This document shows, piece by piece, positions 9,298 through 19,089 of a stretch of 64,000 nucleotides of DNA. The stretch spans positions 19,896 to 83,895 of the forward strand of contig JAAXHL010000100.1 in NCBI GenBank assembly GCA_012270865.1, given 5' to 3'. The translations under genes and the position numbers were made by a program. The DNA is from Candidatus Poribacteria bacterium. GTDB taxonomy: Bacteria; Poribacteria; WGA-4E; WGA-3G. The notes under the pieces were generated by a model. That model saw only the letters and a program-made list of their open reading frames with translations, searched no databases and was not told the DNA's origin. The stretch's first letter is position 1; each line of letters begins with the position of its first letter.

Positions 9298-10788
9298 CTA
9301 TTTTCGCAAAACCTTATCAACCACTTGTTGGGTTTCTCGGTGTGCCTTTTCGATTTGTGTCTGGCAATGATAGATATGTTGTGCGATTTCATTGAGTTGT
9401 TTTTCAAAGTTGTCTGTCATCCGATGAACTTCCGCAGGCGATGTGCCGCCGAGGCTCTGGTTGTTCTGAATCGCGGACTTCGGATCCAGAATCTGTTGGA
9501 GCTGCGAAATCGGTATGTCAATACCCTGTTGCTTTAAGAGTGTTTGCGTTAGTTCCCAATCGGTGAATGTCTTTTCCTGTTTTACGAGTTCGCCGACAAG
9601 CGATCCGACAATCTCGTGGCACTCCCGGAAACTGATCTGATGCTCCTTGACGAGATGGTTCGCTAATTCGGTTGCTGTCGCGAAGTTCGCGTTTGTCAAC
9701 TCAGCCATCCGTTCGGTTTTGAAGTCTGTTGTCTTGAGGAGTTCGGGTAGGATACCGAGGCACGCCTTGACAATATCAAACGCCTCCCAGAGCGGCGGTT
9801 TATCTTCTTGGAAATCGCGGTTATACCCCATCGGCAGCCCTTTGAGATTCGTCAGCAGGTCCAACAATGCGCCATAGACGCGTCCCGTACGCCCGCGTGT
9901 GAGTTCCGCTATGTCCGGGTTCTTCTTCTGTGGCATGATGGAACTCCCGAAACTATAGGCATCATCGAGTACGGCTATCCCGAATTCATAAGTCGTCCAA
10001 TAGACGATTTCCTCGCTAATCCGTGAGAGGTTCGCCATGACGAGCGACAACGCGAAGAGGGTCTCTGCGATAAAATCCCGACTGCTGATAACGTCCAGTG
10101 CGTGTTCGTGTGGTGCATCGAAACCGAGCAGTTTTGTTGTTAGTTCTCGGTCGATTGGAAAGGTCGTCCCAGCCAAAGCACAGGCACCGAGGGGGTTCAT
10201 ATTAGCGAGTGCGTAAGCGGATTGCAGGCGTTTCTGGTCCCGTAGAAACATGCTGATGTATGCAGTCGCCCAGAAACCGAGACTGATCGGTTGCGCGTGC
10301 TGTGTGTGCGTATACCCCGGCATCACAGTATCGGTGTGTGCCTTCGCAATCTGTAAGAAGGCTTCACAGAGTGTTGAGAGTCCGCGCTGGATATTGAGGA
10401 TTTCGTCTCGGATGTAGAGGTGTGCATCGACGAGTACCTGATCGTTGCGGGAACGGGCAGTGTGGAGTTTACCGCCGAATTCGCGTCCTGCGTTCTCAAT
10501 CAGGTAGGATTCGACGTTCATGTGGACATCTTCTTTATTCGGATCAAGCACAAAATCGCCGTTTTGGAAATCTTCTTCGGCTTTTCGGAGCCAACGTAGG
10601 ATTTCTTTTAGGTCGGTATCGGAGATAATCCGTTGCCGGGCGAGCATAATCGCGTGTGCTTGGCTGCCCCAGATGTCGTATCCGATGAGCCGCGTATCGG
10701 CTTCAATAGAGTGTGTGAAGGCGACTGTCTCTGTCGTGAGGCTTGTGCTGAAACGTCCACCCCAGAGCGTCTTTTGTGGTTTTCTCAT
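9298..10788 (-). CDS. argH: Argininosuccinate lyase
   Basis: Splits argininosuccinate into arginine and fumarate, the last step of arginine synthesis. The 496-residue protein has the fumarase/aspartase superfamily signature GSSIMPQKKNPD at about residue 280. ARSRNDQ at about 113 and GYTHTQHAQP at about 157 complete the conserved blocks, in the usual order. It begins 6 nt after the stop of the small upstream gene and has no clear ribosome binding site of its own, which suggests translational coupling. No other arginine genes are in the window. Confidence 0.96.
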   Translation of the reverse strand: MRKPQKTLWGGRFSTSLTTETVAFTHSIEADTRLIGYDIWGSQAHAIMLARQRIISDTDLKEILRWLRKAEEDFQNGDFVLDPNKEDVHMNVESYLIENAGREFGGKLHTARSRNDQVLVDAHLYIRDEILNIQRGLSTLCEAFLQIAKAHTDTVMPGYTHTQHAQPISLGFWATAYISMFLRDQKRLQSAYALANMNPLGACALAGTTFPIDRELTTKLLGFDAPHEHALDVISSRDFIAETLFALSLVMANLSRISEEIVYWTTYEFGIAVLDDAYSFGSSIMPQKKNPDIAELTRGRTGRVYGALLDLLTNLKGLPMGYNRDFQEDKPPLWEAFDIVKACLGILPELLKTTDFKTERMAELTNANFATATELANHLVKEHQISFRECHEIVGSLVGELVKQEKTFTDWELTQTLLKQQGIDIPISQLQQILDPKSAIQNNQSLGGTSPAEVHRMTDNFEKQLNEIAQHIYHCQTQIEKAHRETQQVVDKVLRK

Positions 10789-10794
10789 ATTCGG

Positions 10795-11052
10795 TTAGTC
10801 AAAACGCGGTGGTTCTCGCATTGGTTCCCGTGGGGGTATCTCAAGTTCCACTCCACCGATCTGTTTGAAAAGCTTGTGGATAAACGTTCCAAGTCCCTTC
10901 TCTGGAATTTCTTGGACATGAGGTGTAAGTAATATGTTGTCTGCGTCTTTACCCTGAAGATCAGCAAGATAATCAACAGCCTCTTTGAGTTTTTCAGTAG
11001 AGAGTTGTTTGATTAACGTGGTTGCCTGTTTTTGTAAGTCCATTTTTTCCAT
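10795..11052 (-). CDS. Small protein, DUF2281/antitoxin-like N-terminus
   Basis: 85 residues. The ATG at 11052 has GGAGGG 7 nt upstream; a TTG two codons earlier is in frame but less well placed. The N-terminal half (KQLSTEKLKEAVDYLADL) resembles the short helical modules of DUF2281/VapB-type antitoxin-like proteins. The C-terminus is Pro/Glu-rich and ends PPREPMREPPRFD. No toxin partner is adjacent, since argH follows directly. I would not call a toxin-antitoxin system from this. Confidence 0.6.
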   Translation of the reverse strand: MEKMDLQKQATTLIKQLSTEKLKEAVDYLADLQGKDADNILLTPHVQEIPEKGLGTFIHKLFKQIGGVELEIPPREPMREPPRFD

Positions 11053-11089
11053 TTTCAAACCCTCCGTTTTAAGATAATAACAATTATTA

Positions 11090-11944
11090 CTACATAACCT
11101 GCGGTGGACGGCGTATTGATGTCGGTTGGATAATTTTGCGTTGCTCTGGTGTCAGATGTGCTAATAATTCCTCCGAATGCGGATAGTCGAACCGCTCGCG
11201 GACGTATCTCGGAGAGTAACGATAGACGATTGATCTGCGATACCCCTCATTTGTCCGTTCTGCTGAGCCGTGCGTGATTGCATCGGTGAACATGACGACA
11301 TCGCCTGCCTTGAGGTGGACTTCCTGTGTCACGAAGGCTGTCCCCGCGGGTTTACCGGTCACACCGTCATAGACCAAGCCTTTTCCGTCTTGCTTCAGGC
11401 GCGGATGTATCTCGGTGCATTTGTGGCTTCCGGGAACCAGGACCGGCGCGCCGTCTCCGGGACCGATGTCGTTGAGTGCCATCAGGACGTTAATCTGCCC
11501 GACCATCCACTCGCCCGTGTTTTCCTGTCGGAAGGTCAGATAACTCAGCGGGACATGCCCACCACAGTGGATATGAATGAAGCCACCAGGACCGCGGACG
11601 TTAAGGAAATTCTCGTGGATCGAGAGTCCGTTCACTTCGTGGACGTATTTCTTAACCAACCCGATCCATGCGGGATGGTCGATTAACTTCTGAAAGACCT
11701 CGCCACCTTCGATGATATTCTGAAAATTTACGCCGTTTTCGACGTTATAGGTATGCGTCTCAATGTTTCCGATCCAGCGTGGCGTGCCTCTATCGGCTGT
11801 TTTTTCTTCCCACGGTTGTTCGACGTACGCCCAATGTGCGTCAATCCACCCGTTTATCTTCTCCAGATCGTCTTTTGAGATTGCGTTTTCTAAAATGAGA
11901 TAGCCTTGGAGGTCAAACAGATAATCTTGGAATTCTTGCTCCAT
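11090..11944 (-). CDS. Phytanoyl-CoA dioxygenase (PhyH) family protein
   Basis: A 284-residue member of the PhyH non-haem Fe(II)/2-oxoglutarate oxygenase family. The ATG at 11944 has TAAGGAG 7 nt upstream, which is better than a start seven codons earlier. Family hallmarks are VLMALNDIGPGDGAPVLVPGSHK (a strand plus the PGSHK turn, given here in two parts), AGDVVMFTDAITHGS with the distal His, and RRSIVYRY with the 2-oxoglutarate-binding Arg. The proximal site reads HIHCGGH, so the usual His-x-Asp carboxylate is not evident and Gly stands in its place. Substrate unknown. Such genes are abundant in poribacterial genomes. Confidence 0.8.
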   Translation of the reverse strand: MEQEFQDYLFDLQGYLILENAISKDDLEKINGWIDAHWAYVEQPWEEKTADRGTPRWIGNIETHTYNVENGVNFQNIIEGGEVFQKLIDHPAWIGLVKKYVHEVNGLSIHENFLNVRGPGGFIHIHCGGHVPLSYLTFRQENTGEWMVGQINVLMALNDIGPGDGAPVLVPGSHKCTEIHPRLKQDGKGLVYDGVTGKPAGTAFVTQEVHLKAGDVVMFTDAITHGSAERTNEGYRRSIVYRYSPRYVRERFDYPHSEELLAHLTPEQRKIIQPTSIRRPPQVM

Positions 11945-12116
11945 CTTTGGTCTCCTTACTCGCACGAACCCGATTGCAGGCGGGGTTTAATGAAGTTGAA
12001 TAAAATAAATCGATAATTGGGCGAGGTTACAAACCTCGCCTGCATGTCCTACCGACCCGGGGAAATCGTAATTACCGAATTAATAAATTAAACTTCATGT
12101 AACCCCGCTTCCGCAA

Positions 12117-12920
12117 CTACAGATACGCGTCCAATTCGGCTTTCGTCGGTGTCGGCGTTGAGATACCACCTTCGGGGACATCCTTTTTCGCTGTCCACAC
12201 GATAGCGTTGAGGATGAGTTTACGCATCTGGTCATCTCCCCATTTGCTGTGGTAATGTCCGCCGGTGAACCCGAAGCCGCGTCCGCCATCGGGACGTTCA
12301 ACACACCACGCCAAGTGCTGAGGTTCACCGTTTGCCACGGATGCACGTACATGCGGGTTCCCGCTATGCGGTCCATCGGGTCTTGTAAGCGTTGATTCGG
12401 GTGCGATTGCACTCAGTAACGGCGTTACACCGTCCATATTTTCACGGAACCGCATGTGGTAGTACCACTCATCTTCGAGTGAGAACGGTTCGAGTCCGCG
12501 GGTGATTGGGTGTTCGGGGAATCCTGTGAACGTTGCTGTCCAGTGCGGGTTGACGGATAGGTGCGTCTCGAAGTAGCCGCCGATCCAGTCCAAGAAACGG
12601 TCTCCGGGTTCACCTTTCGGAACTTCGACGGCATAATGTAGCATTGCGAGTCCGATCCCTTGTGTCGTGAGTTCCGAAATCTGTTCAAAGTGCGGAATGC
12701 TGAGATGCCTTGCCCCACCGTCAGAATAAACAATGATTGCGTCTGCGCCTGCCAGAGTTTCGGGGTCTTCGGGCCATCCTTGGGAGACCACGGCTTCTAC
12801 ACCGTCAACATGCTTGTTCAATAGGTCTGCGAAGAGTGCGCATCCGGCGGGATGTTCATGTGAACCGCCGCCGTGGCTCGCGCTTCCTGCTACCATAACA
12901 ATTCGAGATTTTTCTGACAT
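12117..12920 (-). CDS. ThuA-like domain protein
   Basis: 267 residues of the ThuA (trehalose-utilisation) family, a class-I glutamine-amidotransferase-like fold often found beside sugar-catabolism genes. Visible landmarks are VMVAGSASHGGGSHEHP at the N-terminus, GADAIIVYSDGG at about 53, the LAMLHYAVE elbow at about 92 and DEWYYHMRF at about 155. The ATG has AAAGGAG upstream, and a consensus promoter (13003-13031) lies about 85 bp upstream. It is divergent from the amidohydrolase gene, so the two may respond together. The exact reaction of this family is unsettled. Confidence 0.85.
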   Translation of the reverse strand: MSEKSRIVMVAGSASHGGGSHEHPAGCALFADLLNKHVDGVEAVVSQGWPEDPETLAGADAIIVYSDGGARHLSIPHFEQISELTTQGIGLAMLHYAVEVPKGEPGDRFLDWIGGYFETHLSVNPHWTATFTGFPEHPITRGLEPFSLEDEWYYHMRFRENMDGVTPLLSAIAPESTLTRPDGPHSGNPHVRASVANGEPQHLAWCVERPDGGRGFGFTGGHYHSKWGDDQMRKLILNAIVWTAKKDVPEGGISTPTPTKAELDAYL

Positions 12921-13002
12921 ATTTACTCCTTTATTTTACTTGCTCGCGGGTTTACCGAATCACAATTTTTCTGCGAACTCGCTTTTTTATTATTATGCTA
13001 AG

Positions 13003-13031
13003 ATTATACACGTTCTGATTGTAGATGTCAA
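13003..13031 (-). promoter_or_regulatory. Consensus promoter for the ThuA gene
   Basis: On the minus strand TTGACA (13026-13031), 17 bp, TATAAT (13003-13008): a perfect sigma70-type match. Its -35 box is 11 bp from the -35 box of the divergent amidohydrolase promoter. Confidence 0.75.
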
Positions 13032-13042
13032 TCTTTTAATGC

Positions 13043-13071
13043 TTGACAATCGCGGAAAGAACGATTAGAAT
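13043..13071 (+). promoter_or_regulatory. Promoter for the amidohydrolase gene
   Basis: TTGACA (13043-13048), 17 bp, TAGAAT (13066-13071), about 36 bp before the ATG at 13108. It is back-to-back with the ThuA promoter. Confidence 0.7.
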
Positions 13072-13107
13072 AGCCTCATAAATTTTACAGAAAGGAGGCA
13101 CATCGCA

Positions 13108-13962
13108 ATGGAGAAATTTCCGATCGTTGACACGCACGTTCATTTATGGCATCCAGGACAGTTAAGATACCCGTGGCTTTCCGAAGTGCCTGCTCTCAAT
13201 AGGCCTTATCTCTTAAAAGATTATATCGCAGCGTACGGCGAATTAGAGATCGAATCCATCGTTTTTGTCCAGTGCGATACACATCCAGATGATGGCTTGA
13301 AAGAGACAGCATGGGTTACATCGCTCGCCGATGTGGACCCTCGGATTCAGGGGATCGTCGCGTGGGCACCGCTTGAGGAGGGTGAACGGGTCGCGCCTTT
13401 CGTCGAAAAATTGGCGGATAACCCACTCGTCAAAGGTATCCGCCGACTGATTCAATCCGAAAGCGTAGATTTCTGCGTCCAACCCGATTTTGTGAGGGGT
13501 GTCAAAACACTCTCCCGTTATGGACTGAGTTTTGACATCTGTATTTTCCATCCACAACTCGCCAACGCGATTCGGCTTGTGGAGCAGTGTCCGCACGTCC
13601 AATTCATTTTAGATCATATCGGCAAACCCGACATCAAGAACCAACTCTTTGACCCGTGGAAAGAAGAGATTGAGGTGCTTGCAGCGTTCCCAAACGTCCA
13701 CTGCAAAATATCGGGATTGGTAACAGAGGCTGACCCCGAAACGTGGACTCCTGCCGATCTACAGCCTTATATTGAGCACGTCATCGCCTGTTTCGGTTTC
13801 GATCGCGTTATATATGGGAGCGATTGGCCCGTCTCGACACAAGCAAGCCATTACCCACGCTGGGTACAGACATTGAAAGACGCAGTATCAGACTGTTCAC
13901 CCGAAGAACAGCAAAACCTCTTCCGTGACAACGCTATTAAATTTTATCGGCTTGATTCATAA
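13108..13962 (+). CDS. Amidohydrolase, L-fuconolactonase-like (COG3618 type)
   Basis: 284 residues with a TIM-barrel metal-hydrolase pattern: DTHVHLWHP at the N-terminus (His-x-His metal site), the LDHIGKPD strand at about 169 and IYGSDWPVS at about 235 with the catalytic Asp. This matches the family that opens sugar lactones such as L-fuconolactone. AAAGGAGG lies upstream of the ATG. The neighbours (ThuA divergent, a Gfo/Idh oxidoreductase 4 kb away) suggest sugar or sugar-acid breakdown, but the substrate is not shown. Confidence 0.88.
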   Translation: MEKFPIVDTHVHLWHPGQLRYPWLSEVPALNRPYLLKDYIAAYGELEIESIVFVQCDTHPDDGLKETAWVTSLADVDPRIQGIVAWAPLEEGERVAPFVEKLADNPLVKGIRRLIQSESVDFCVQPDFVRGVKTLSRYGLSFDICIFHPQLANAIRLVEQCPHVQFILDHIGKPDIKNQLFDPWKEEIEVLAAFPNVHCKISGLVTEADPETWTPADLQPYIEHVIACFGFDRVIYGSDWPVSTQASHYPRWVQTLKDAVSDCSPEEQQNLFRDNAIKFYRLDS

Positions 13963-14036
13963 GAAAATAAAAAGGGAAGAGTGAATCTTCCACCCTTCCC
14001 TTCTTCCATCCTTCAACTGTTCCATCATTTTTATAT

Positions 14037-14127
14037 AGGACTTACGCGTTTTTTCATGAAATTCTACATAATACGTCTGGCAGTCGGGGTTCCAAACCCC
14101 GCCTGCAAGAGGGTTTGCGTAAATCCT
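14037..14127. repeat. Dispersed inverted-repeat element, 'aggacttacgc' family
   Basis: Starts AGGACTTACGC and ends GCGTAAATCCT, an 11-bp inverted terminal repeat with one mismatch, around a GC-rich 'gggttccaaaccccgcc' hairpin. Related copies lie at 40894-41027 and 44947-45066. No coding capacity. The rest of 13963-14261 holds only a GGAAGA/TCTTCC hairpin after the amidohydrolase stop and no gene I can support. Confidence 0.6.
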
Positions 14128-14261
14128 GTTATAGTAGAATCTGTAATTATTTGCACACGCGGCGGAAACCGTAGGGGTTGGGGAACCCAACGTCTACTAC
14201 GGACGTGTCGTGTGGAGTCCGTCCCGCGATGTGTAGACTCATTTTCGGATTTTACGCTATA

Positions 14262-16445
14262 TTAGCCGCCTATTTTGACCTCGCGTCGGCGCGGGTGTAG
14301 GACAAACTCGGTGTATCCGTTCGGCAGTTCGCATCCTTTAAACACGAGGTCTAAAGCCGCTTGAAAAGCGATGCTTTCGTCGTAATTAGGCGACATATTC
14401 CGATAATTCGGGTCGCCAGCGTTCTGTTCGTCAACGACTTTCGCCATCCGCTCGAATGTTTCCGTCACTTGTGCTTTACTCACAACCTCGTGATGCAGCC
14501 AATTCGCGATGTGCTGACTCGAAATCCGTAGTGTTGCCCGGTCTTCCATCAAACCGACGTTATTAATATCAGGTATCTTTGAGCAGCCGATCCCTTGATC
14601 GACCCACCGGACGACGTATCCCAAGATGCCTTGTGCGTTGTTGTCCAATTCACGTTGGATTTCATCTGGTTGCAGTTCACGTTCCTTTAGTAGGGGTGGC
14701 GTTAGTAAGTCCGCCAAGCTTGCGCGTTGCCTTGCCGATAACTCCTTTATCCAGTTTGCAACGTCAACCCTATGGTAGTGCATTGCGTGAAGGGTTGCGG
14801 CTGTCGGGGATGGCACCCATGCGGTTGTCGCGCCTGCCAGCGGATGATTCACCTTCGTCTCGACCATCTCCGCCATTTTGTCAGGCTTCGTCCACATCCC
14901 TTTTCCAATCTGTGCGGTGCCCAGCAAGGCGGTCTCGATGCCGATATCGACGTTCCAATCCTCATAAGCGATCATCCACGGTTCGTTGCGGATGTCCATC
15001 TTTGGAATCATCGGTCCTGCTTCCATGCTTGTATGGATTTCGTCGCCGGTTCTATCCAAAAATCCTGTATTAATAAAGACGAGCCGTTCCCTTGCAAGCC
15101 GGATCGCCTCTTTGAGATTGACAGTTGTACGGCGTTCTTCATCCATAATCCCGATTTTAATGGTATTCGTCTGGAGCCTGAGCGCGGATTCTATCCACTC
15201 GAACATCCGAATCGTCATATCCACCTCTTCGGGACCGTGGAACTTCGGTTTGACGATGTAAATGCTTCCGGTTTTACTGTTTGTGTGCGGATTTTTTCCG
15301 CGGAGGTCGTGTACTGCGGCGAAGGAGGTTACCATCGCGTCGAGGATACCTTCTGGGATTTCGTCGCCGTCTTTGGTTAGAACGGCATCTGTGTAGATAT
15401 GGAGTCCAACGTTGCGGATCAGTAGCAGGCTCCTACCGGGGAGTGTCAATGTAAGCCCATCGGCTGTGGTAAACGTTTTATCAGGTGCGAGTCGTCGGGT
15501 CACCATTTCGCCGTTCTTTTCAAACGTTGTTTCAAGTGTCCCTTTCATGATGCCGTTCCAGTTGCGATAGACGCGGACTTTATCCGCTGCATCGACTGCA
15601 GCGACGGAGTCCTCACAATCTTGGATTGTGGTAATCGCGGATTCGAGGATAACATCGACGACCCCTGCTGGATGCGCCTTGCCGACGGGGTGTTCCCGAT
15701 CTATCCGTATTTCGATATGCATCCCGTGATTTTGAAGTAGGATAGCCGCGAGTTCATCGTTTTTTTGTGTAAATCCTACGAACTTGGTCGGGTCCGCTAA
15801 GCCTGTCGCACTACCGTCTTTACGTATCGCGAGGAGTTGTCGTTCGTCGTGTTCGGCATTGAGGGTAAACAGTTTAACGTCAGCGTAGCTCCCCGTTTCG
15901 AGTGCTACCATTTCATCGAGAAACCGCTCGGTATATTCAATGACTTTCTGACCTCGGATCGGGTTATAGGTTGTACTTCGGGTTGCGCCGTCTGATTCGT
16001 CGATGACATCGGTGCCGTAGAGTGCGTCGTAGAGGCTGCCCCACCGTGCATTCGCGGCGTTTAGTGCGTAGCGTGCGTTATCAACGGGAACGACCAATTG
16101 TGGACCTGAGATAAACGCGATCTCAACGTCAACGTCCTCGGTAATTACGGTAAAATCGCGTCCTTCAGGCAGTAGATAGCCTATATCGGTCAGGAACGCC
16201 GCGTACGCTTCACCGTCAATAGGAGCGTCTTTCCGTTCGATATGCCATGCGTCAATCTGCTGTTGGAGTGAATCCCGTTTCTCCAAGAGTGCCTTATTTT
16301 CCGGTGCAAACGCTGCAACGATGTCGTCAAACGCCTTCCAGAAAGCCTCTGCTTCTATCCCGGTGCCGGGTGCGATCTCGTCTCGGACCAAAGCGTACAA
16401 ATCTTCATCTATTCTGAGGTTACCGATTGCAATTCGGTTTCCCAT
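14262..16445 (-). CDS. glcB: Malate synthase G
   Basis: Condenses glyoxylate with acetyl-CoA to malate, the second step of the glyoxylate bypass or of glycolate use. 727 residues is the usual size for the monomeric G isoform, which is larger than the A type. Conserved segments include [14 protein letters not shown] at about 285, [23 protein letters not shown] at about 395 and [15 protein letters not shown] at about 465. GGGAGAAAAGGGT precedes the ATG, and a promoter lies at 16538-16566. Isocitrate lyase is not in the window. Confidence 0.95.
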   Translation of the reverse strand: MGNRIAIGNLRIDEDLYALVRDEIAPGTGIEAEAFWKAFDDIVAAFAPENKALLEKRDSLQQQIDAWHIERKDAPIDGEAYAAFLTDIGYLLPEGRDFTVITEDVDVEIAFISGPQLVVPVDNARYALNAANARWGSLYDALYGTDVIDESDGATRSTTYNPIRGQKVIEYTERFLDEMVALETGSYADVKLFTLNAEHDERQLLAIRKDGSATGLADPTKFVGFTQKNDELAAILLQNHGMHIEIRIDREHPVGKAHPAGVVDVILESAITTIQDCEDSVAAVDAADKVRVYRNWNGIMKGTLETTFEKNGEMVTRRLAPDKTFTTADGLTLTLPGRSLLLIRNVGLHIYTDAVLTKDGDEIPEGILDAMVTSFAAVHDLRGKNPHTNSKTGSIYIVKPKFHGPEEVDMTIRMFEWIESALRLQTNTIKIGIMDEERRTTVNLKEAIRLARERLVFINTGFLDRTGDEIHTSMEAGPMIPKMDIRNEPWMIAYEDWNVDIGIETALLGTAQIGKGMWTKPDKMAEMVETKVNHPLAGATTAWVPSPTAATLHAMHYHRVDVANWIKELSARQRASLADLLTPPLLKERELQPDEIQRELDNNAQGILGYVVRWVDQGIGCSKIPDINNVGLMEDRATLRISSQHIANWLHHEVVSKAQVTETFERMAKVVDEQNAGDPNYRNMSPNYDESIAFQAALDLVFKGCELPNGYTEFVLHPRRREVKIGG

Positions 16446-16537
16446 ACCCTTTTCTCCCTAAGGTGTTGTAAGGTGTTGGATCCTTGTTAGCCGATGCTTC
16501 GTTGCACCGGCAGCCACTTTCGCCTGAATTGCCAAAT

Positions 16538-16566
16538 ATCATAGCAACAAATCTGCAGTTTGTCAA
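16538..16566 (-). promoter_or_regulatory. Promoter for malate synthase G
   Basis: On the minus strand TTGACA (16561-16566), 17 bp, TATGAT (16538-16543), about 90 bp upstream of the glcB start. Confidence 0.7.
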
Positions 16567-16609
16567 TTGCTTTTTTGGTGAATTATGGCTTTTTTTTTAT
16601 AGGATTTAT

Positions 16610-17410
16610 TTACGTGTTGGGGTAATTCGGCTGGTTTCTCTTCTTGATGGGGGATTTTTGCCGGTCCTTCCGCCGCGATTTAAACACATCGCTTGTCTCT
16701 TCAATATGTTTAACACGATCCAGGAAGTACAAGCGCATCGGAGCCGCAGATTTATAATGCGGGTTATCTACAAGAACATCTGGTTCGCCTAACAGGTCGT
16801 TGATGAGACCTTTTGTCCAGCCGCGTTCAGAGATGAGCCGTGTCGGGGTGATTTTTTCTTTTTCACGCACTGCCTTGCGTGCTGCGGCTTTCTGCTCTTT
16901 TTCGGTTTGCCACAGTATTTTGAAATCGTCTGAACGTTCGACTTTGCGAACATCGGATTTTGGATAAATTGGATAGGTTAAGCGTCCTCCTAAAAAGGTC
17001 ATAGAGAAAGATTCCCAGGACAAGAATCTATCGACGCGTTCGGGTGTCCAATGTCCACGTCCTAACAGTTCTTCGCGTGAGAAATGGGTGTCGGGATGGG
17101 CTTCCATTTCTATATTCCAAATCTCACAGAATCTTTTTCGCATTGAGACATCGTGGAAATTCTCAAGCATCAATTCTTTTTCTGCTTTCTCAATATCGTT
17201 GTAACGAAAGAGTCGAACCGTGTTTAAATCCTCGATTGTAATCACAGTAACACCTCCCGTTGTTGTCCCTACTTTTCTTTCGACTTCAAAATCCATGAGT
17301 TGGGTTTCAGAGAGGATCGTGCCACGTTTTCCGAGTTGGGATTTGGTGATGTATCCACCCTCTCTGATTGTGAAACTACGAGCGGGTTTCCGATGCTTTT
17401 GTTGTTTCAT
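16610..17410 (-). CDS. Uncharacterised basic protein with RGWT...AAPMRLY domain
   Basis: 266 residues from the ATG at 17410, which has GGAGGT 5 nt upstream. The protein is rich in Lys, Arg and Glu. Its C-terminal part carries ERGWTKGLINDLLGEPD and then SAAPMRLYFLDRV, a motif pair I recall from uncharacterised bacterial proteins, often actinobacterial, with no settled function. The N-terminal part has IREGGYITKSQLGKRG, possibly helix-turn-helix-like. The C-terminus is strongly basic (KSRRKDRQKSPIKKR), so nucleic-acid binding is plausible but unproven. It has its own consensus promoter and no obvious operon partner. Confidence 0.65.
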   Translation of the reverse strand: MKQQKHRKPARSFTIREGGYITKSQLGKRGTILSETQLMDFEVERKVGTTTGGVTVITIEDLNTVRLFRYNDIEKAEKELMLENFHDVSMRKRFCEIWNIEMEAHPDTHFSREELLGRGHWTPERVDRFLSWESFSMTFLGGRLTYPIYPKSDVRKVERSDDFKILWQTEKEQKAAARKAVREKEKITPTRLISERGWTKGLINDLLGEPDVLVDNPHYKSAAPMRLYFLDRVKHIEETSDVFKSRRKDRQKSPIKKRNQPNYPNT

Positions 17411-17461
17411 TGCGTACCTCCGGGCAGTTTTGTGTCGTACCCAAGACGGTTTCGATATCAG

Positions 17462-17490
17462 ATTATATTGCACTTATAGGTAATTGTCAA
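17462..17490 (-). promoter_or_regulatory. Consensus promoter for the 16610-17410 gene
   Basis: On the minus strand TTGACA (17485-17490), 17 bp, TATAAT (17462-17467), about 50 bp upstream of the ATG. Confidence 0.75.
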
Positions 17491-17680
17491 TTCCTTTTTG
17501 ACCGAAGCACCGACACTCTTCTCAGGGTGATTTAGTTTTAAACAAATCATCAGATTTTCTAAATTTCTGAATTTTCTTTTCAGTCCCGGTGCGGTTCCAA
17601 ACCGCACCTACCGGCCCTGGGTGTTCAAAATTGGACGAAAAAACCGAGAACTAAATAGCCCTGCACCCTTCTGGAAAAAA

Positions 17681-17709
17681 GTTGTCTATTTTAGAGAAAA
17701 GTGTTATGA
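17681..17709 (+). promoter_or_regulatory. Promoter for the Gfo/Idh/MocA gene
   Basis: TTGTCT (17681-17686), 17 bp, TATGAT (17704-17709). It predicts a 5' leader of about 155 nt. The remainder of 17411-17871 carries GC-rich dispersed-repeat fragments ('gcggttccaaaccgcacc', 'cagccccagcggggcggc') and no credible gene. Confidence 0.55.
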
Positions 17710-17871
17710 TATTCAGCACAAATCTTTTAAGCACGTCAACTTGACCCAAAACCTGCCTGAAACGCGTAAGAAAAAGTGCGCAGCACCTATTCAGCCCCAG
17801 CGGGGCGGCATGTTTGTAGTGGAAGGGTTTTGATAGGGCGTTTCTTTAGTCCAGGAGTATATAAGTTAAAA

Positions 17872-18951
17872 ATGAAAATCGGAATTATTGGGTGTGGAAC
17901 GATCAGTGGTGCCTATTTTGGTGGCGCACAGAACACCGACATCTTAAAAATCAAAGCCTGCGCGGATCTCCGAATGGAAGCCGCACAGGCACAAGCCGAA
18001 AGACACAACTGTCAGGCGTTAAGTGTCGATGAACTGCTTGCTGACCCTGAGATCGAACTCGTCGTGAATCTCACGATTCCGCGGGCACACGTTGAAGTCG
18101 GATTACAGGTTTTGGAAGCGGGTAAGCACGTCTATAGCGAGAAACCGCTCGGTGTGGATACGGAAAGTGGGAAGCAGCTGATTGAGACTGCGGCGGAAAA
18201 AGGGTTACGCGTCGGATCGGCACCGGATACGTTCCTCGGTGCGGGTGTCCAGACCTCTCGGCAGGTGCTGGATGCCGGAAAAGTCGGCAGACCGATCGCA
18301 GGTACCGCGTTCATGTGCGGACATGGACCCGAAAGTTGGCATCCGAACCCAGCATTTTACTACGACATCGGCGGCGGACCGATGCTGGATATGGGGCCCT
18401 ACTACGTGACGGCACTCGTGAATATCCTCGGTCCCGTCAAGCGTGTCGCGGCGATTACCACAAAAGCGTTTGAAGAACGCATCGCAACGAGCGAAGCCAT
18501 GCGCGGTCTGAAGATACCTGTCAAAACCACGACACATCTTGCTGGCACTATCGAATTCCAGAACGGTGCGATTATTACGATGATTATGAGTTTCGATATG
18601 TGGCGACACAGGCTCCCGTGCATCGAAATCTATGGCGAAACCGGCTCAATGACTGTCCCCGATCCGAACGGCTTTGGCGGACCTGTCCATGTCTGTCCGG
18701 CAGGTGGCAATTGGGAAGAAGAGGAAATCCCGTTCCCGAACAACGCTCGGATGATCGGCGTGATTGATATGGTATCGGCAATCCGTTCGGGACGACCGCA
18801 TCGTGCAAGCGGCGCGCTGGCATACCATGTGCTTGAGGTGATGTGTGCCTTCGACAAATCTTCGGAAACCGGCGAACATGTTATCATCGAAAGCACAACG
18901 GAACGTCCGGAACCTGTCCCACTCGGTCTGAACGAATGGGAGATAGATTAG
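17872..18951 (+). CDS. Gfo/Idh/MocA family oxidoreductase
   Basis: 359 residues. The N-terminal NAD(P)-binding Rossmann motif GIIGCGTISG starts at residue 4, the family EKPL motif (YSEKPLGV) is at about 88-95 with its catalytic Lys, and GGPMLDMGPYYV is at about 168 with the downstream substrate-site residues. These enzymes oxidise or reduce sugars, inositols and related polyols. I start at the ATG at 17872, where the Rossmann fold begins; AGGAG lies 14 nt upstream, somewhat far. It is the only gene between two convergent or divergent neighbours, so context does not fix the substrate. Confidence 0.9.
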   Translation: MKIGIIGCGTISGAYFGGAQNTDILKIKACADLRMEAAQAQAERHNCQALSVDELLADPEIELVVNLTIPRAHVEVGLQVLEAGKHVYSEKPLGVDTESGKQLIETAAEKGLRVGSAPDTFLGAGVQTSRQVLDAGKVGRPIAGTAFMCGHGPESWHPNPAFYYDIGGGPMLDMGPYYVTALVNILGPVKRVAAITTKAFEERIATSEAMRGLKIPVKTTTHLAGTIEFQNGAIITMIMSFDMWRHRLPCIEIYGETGSMTVPDPNGFGGPVHVCPAGGNWEEEEIPFPNNARMIGVIDMVSAIRSGRPHRASGALAYHVLEVMCAFDKSSETGEHVIIESTTERPEPVPLGLNEWEID

Positions 18952-19089
18952 GTTAGTTTTCAGTACGATTTTTCTGCGAAAAATCTTTCAGTTTTCAGTT
19001 GTCAGGACTTGGGTTTATCAGTGCCGATATCCTTGCAGGCGGGGTTGTAACCCCGCCATTCAGACCTTCGCGCAATGCTCACCGCCGGG

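Noticed and set aside
10795..11052. Toxin-antitoxin pair
   Set aside because: The small protein has an antitoxin-like helix but its neighbours are argH and a PhyH oxygenase; no toxin gene is present.
17621..17833. Open frame of 70 codons before the Gfo/Idh gene
   Set aside because: It overlaps the promoter and a dispersed GC-rich repeat, has no ribosome binding site and no recognisable protein features.
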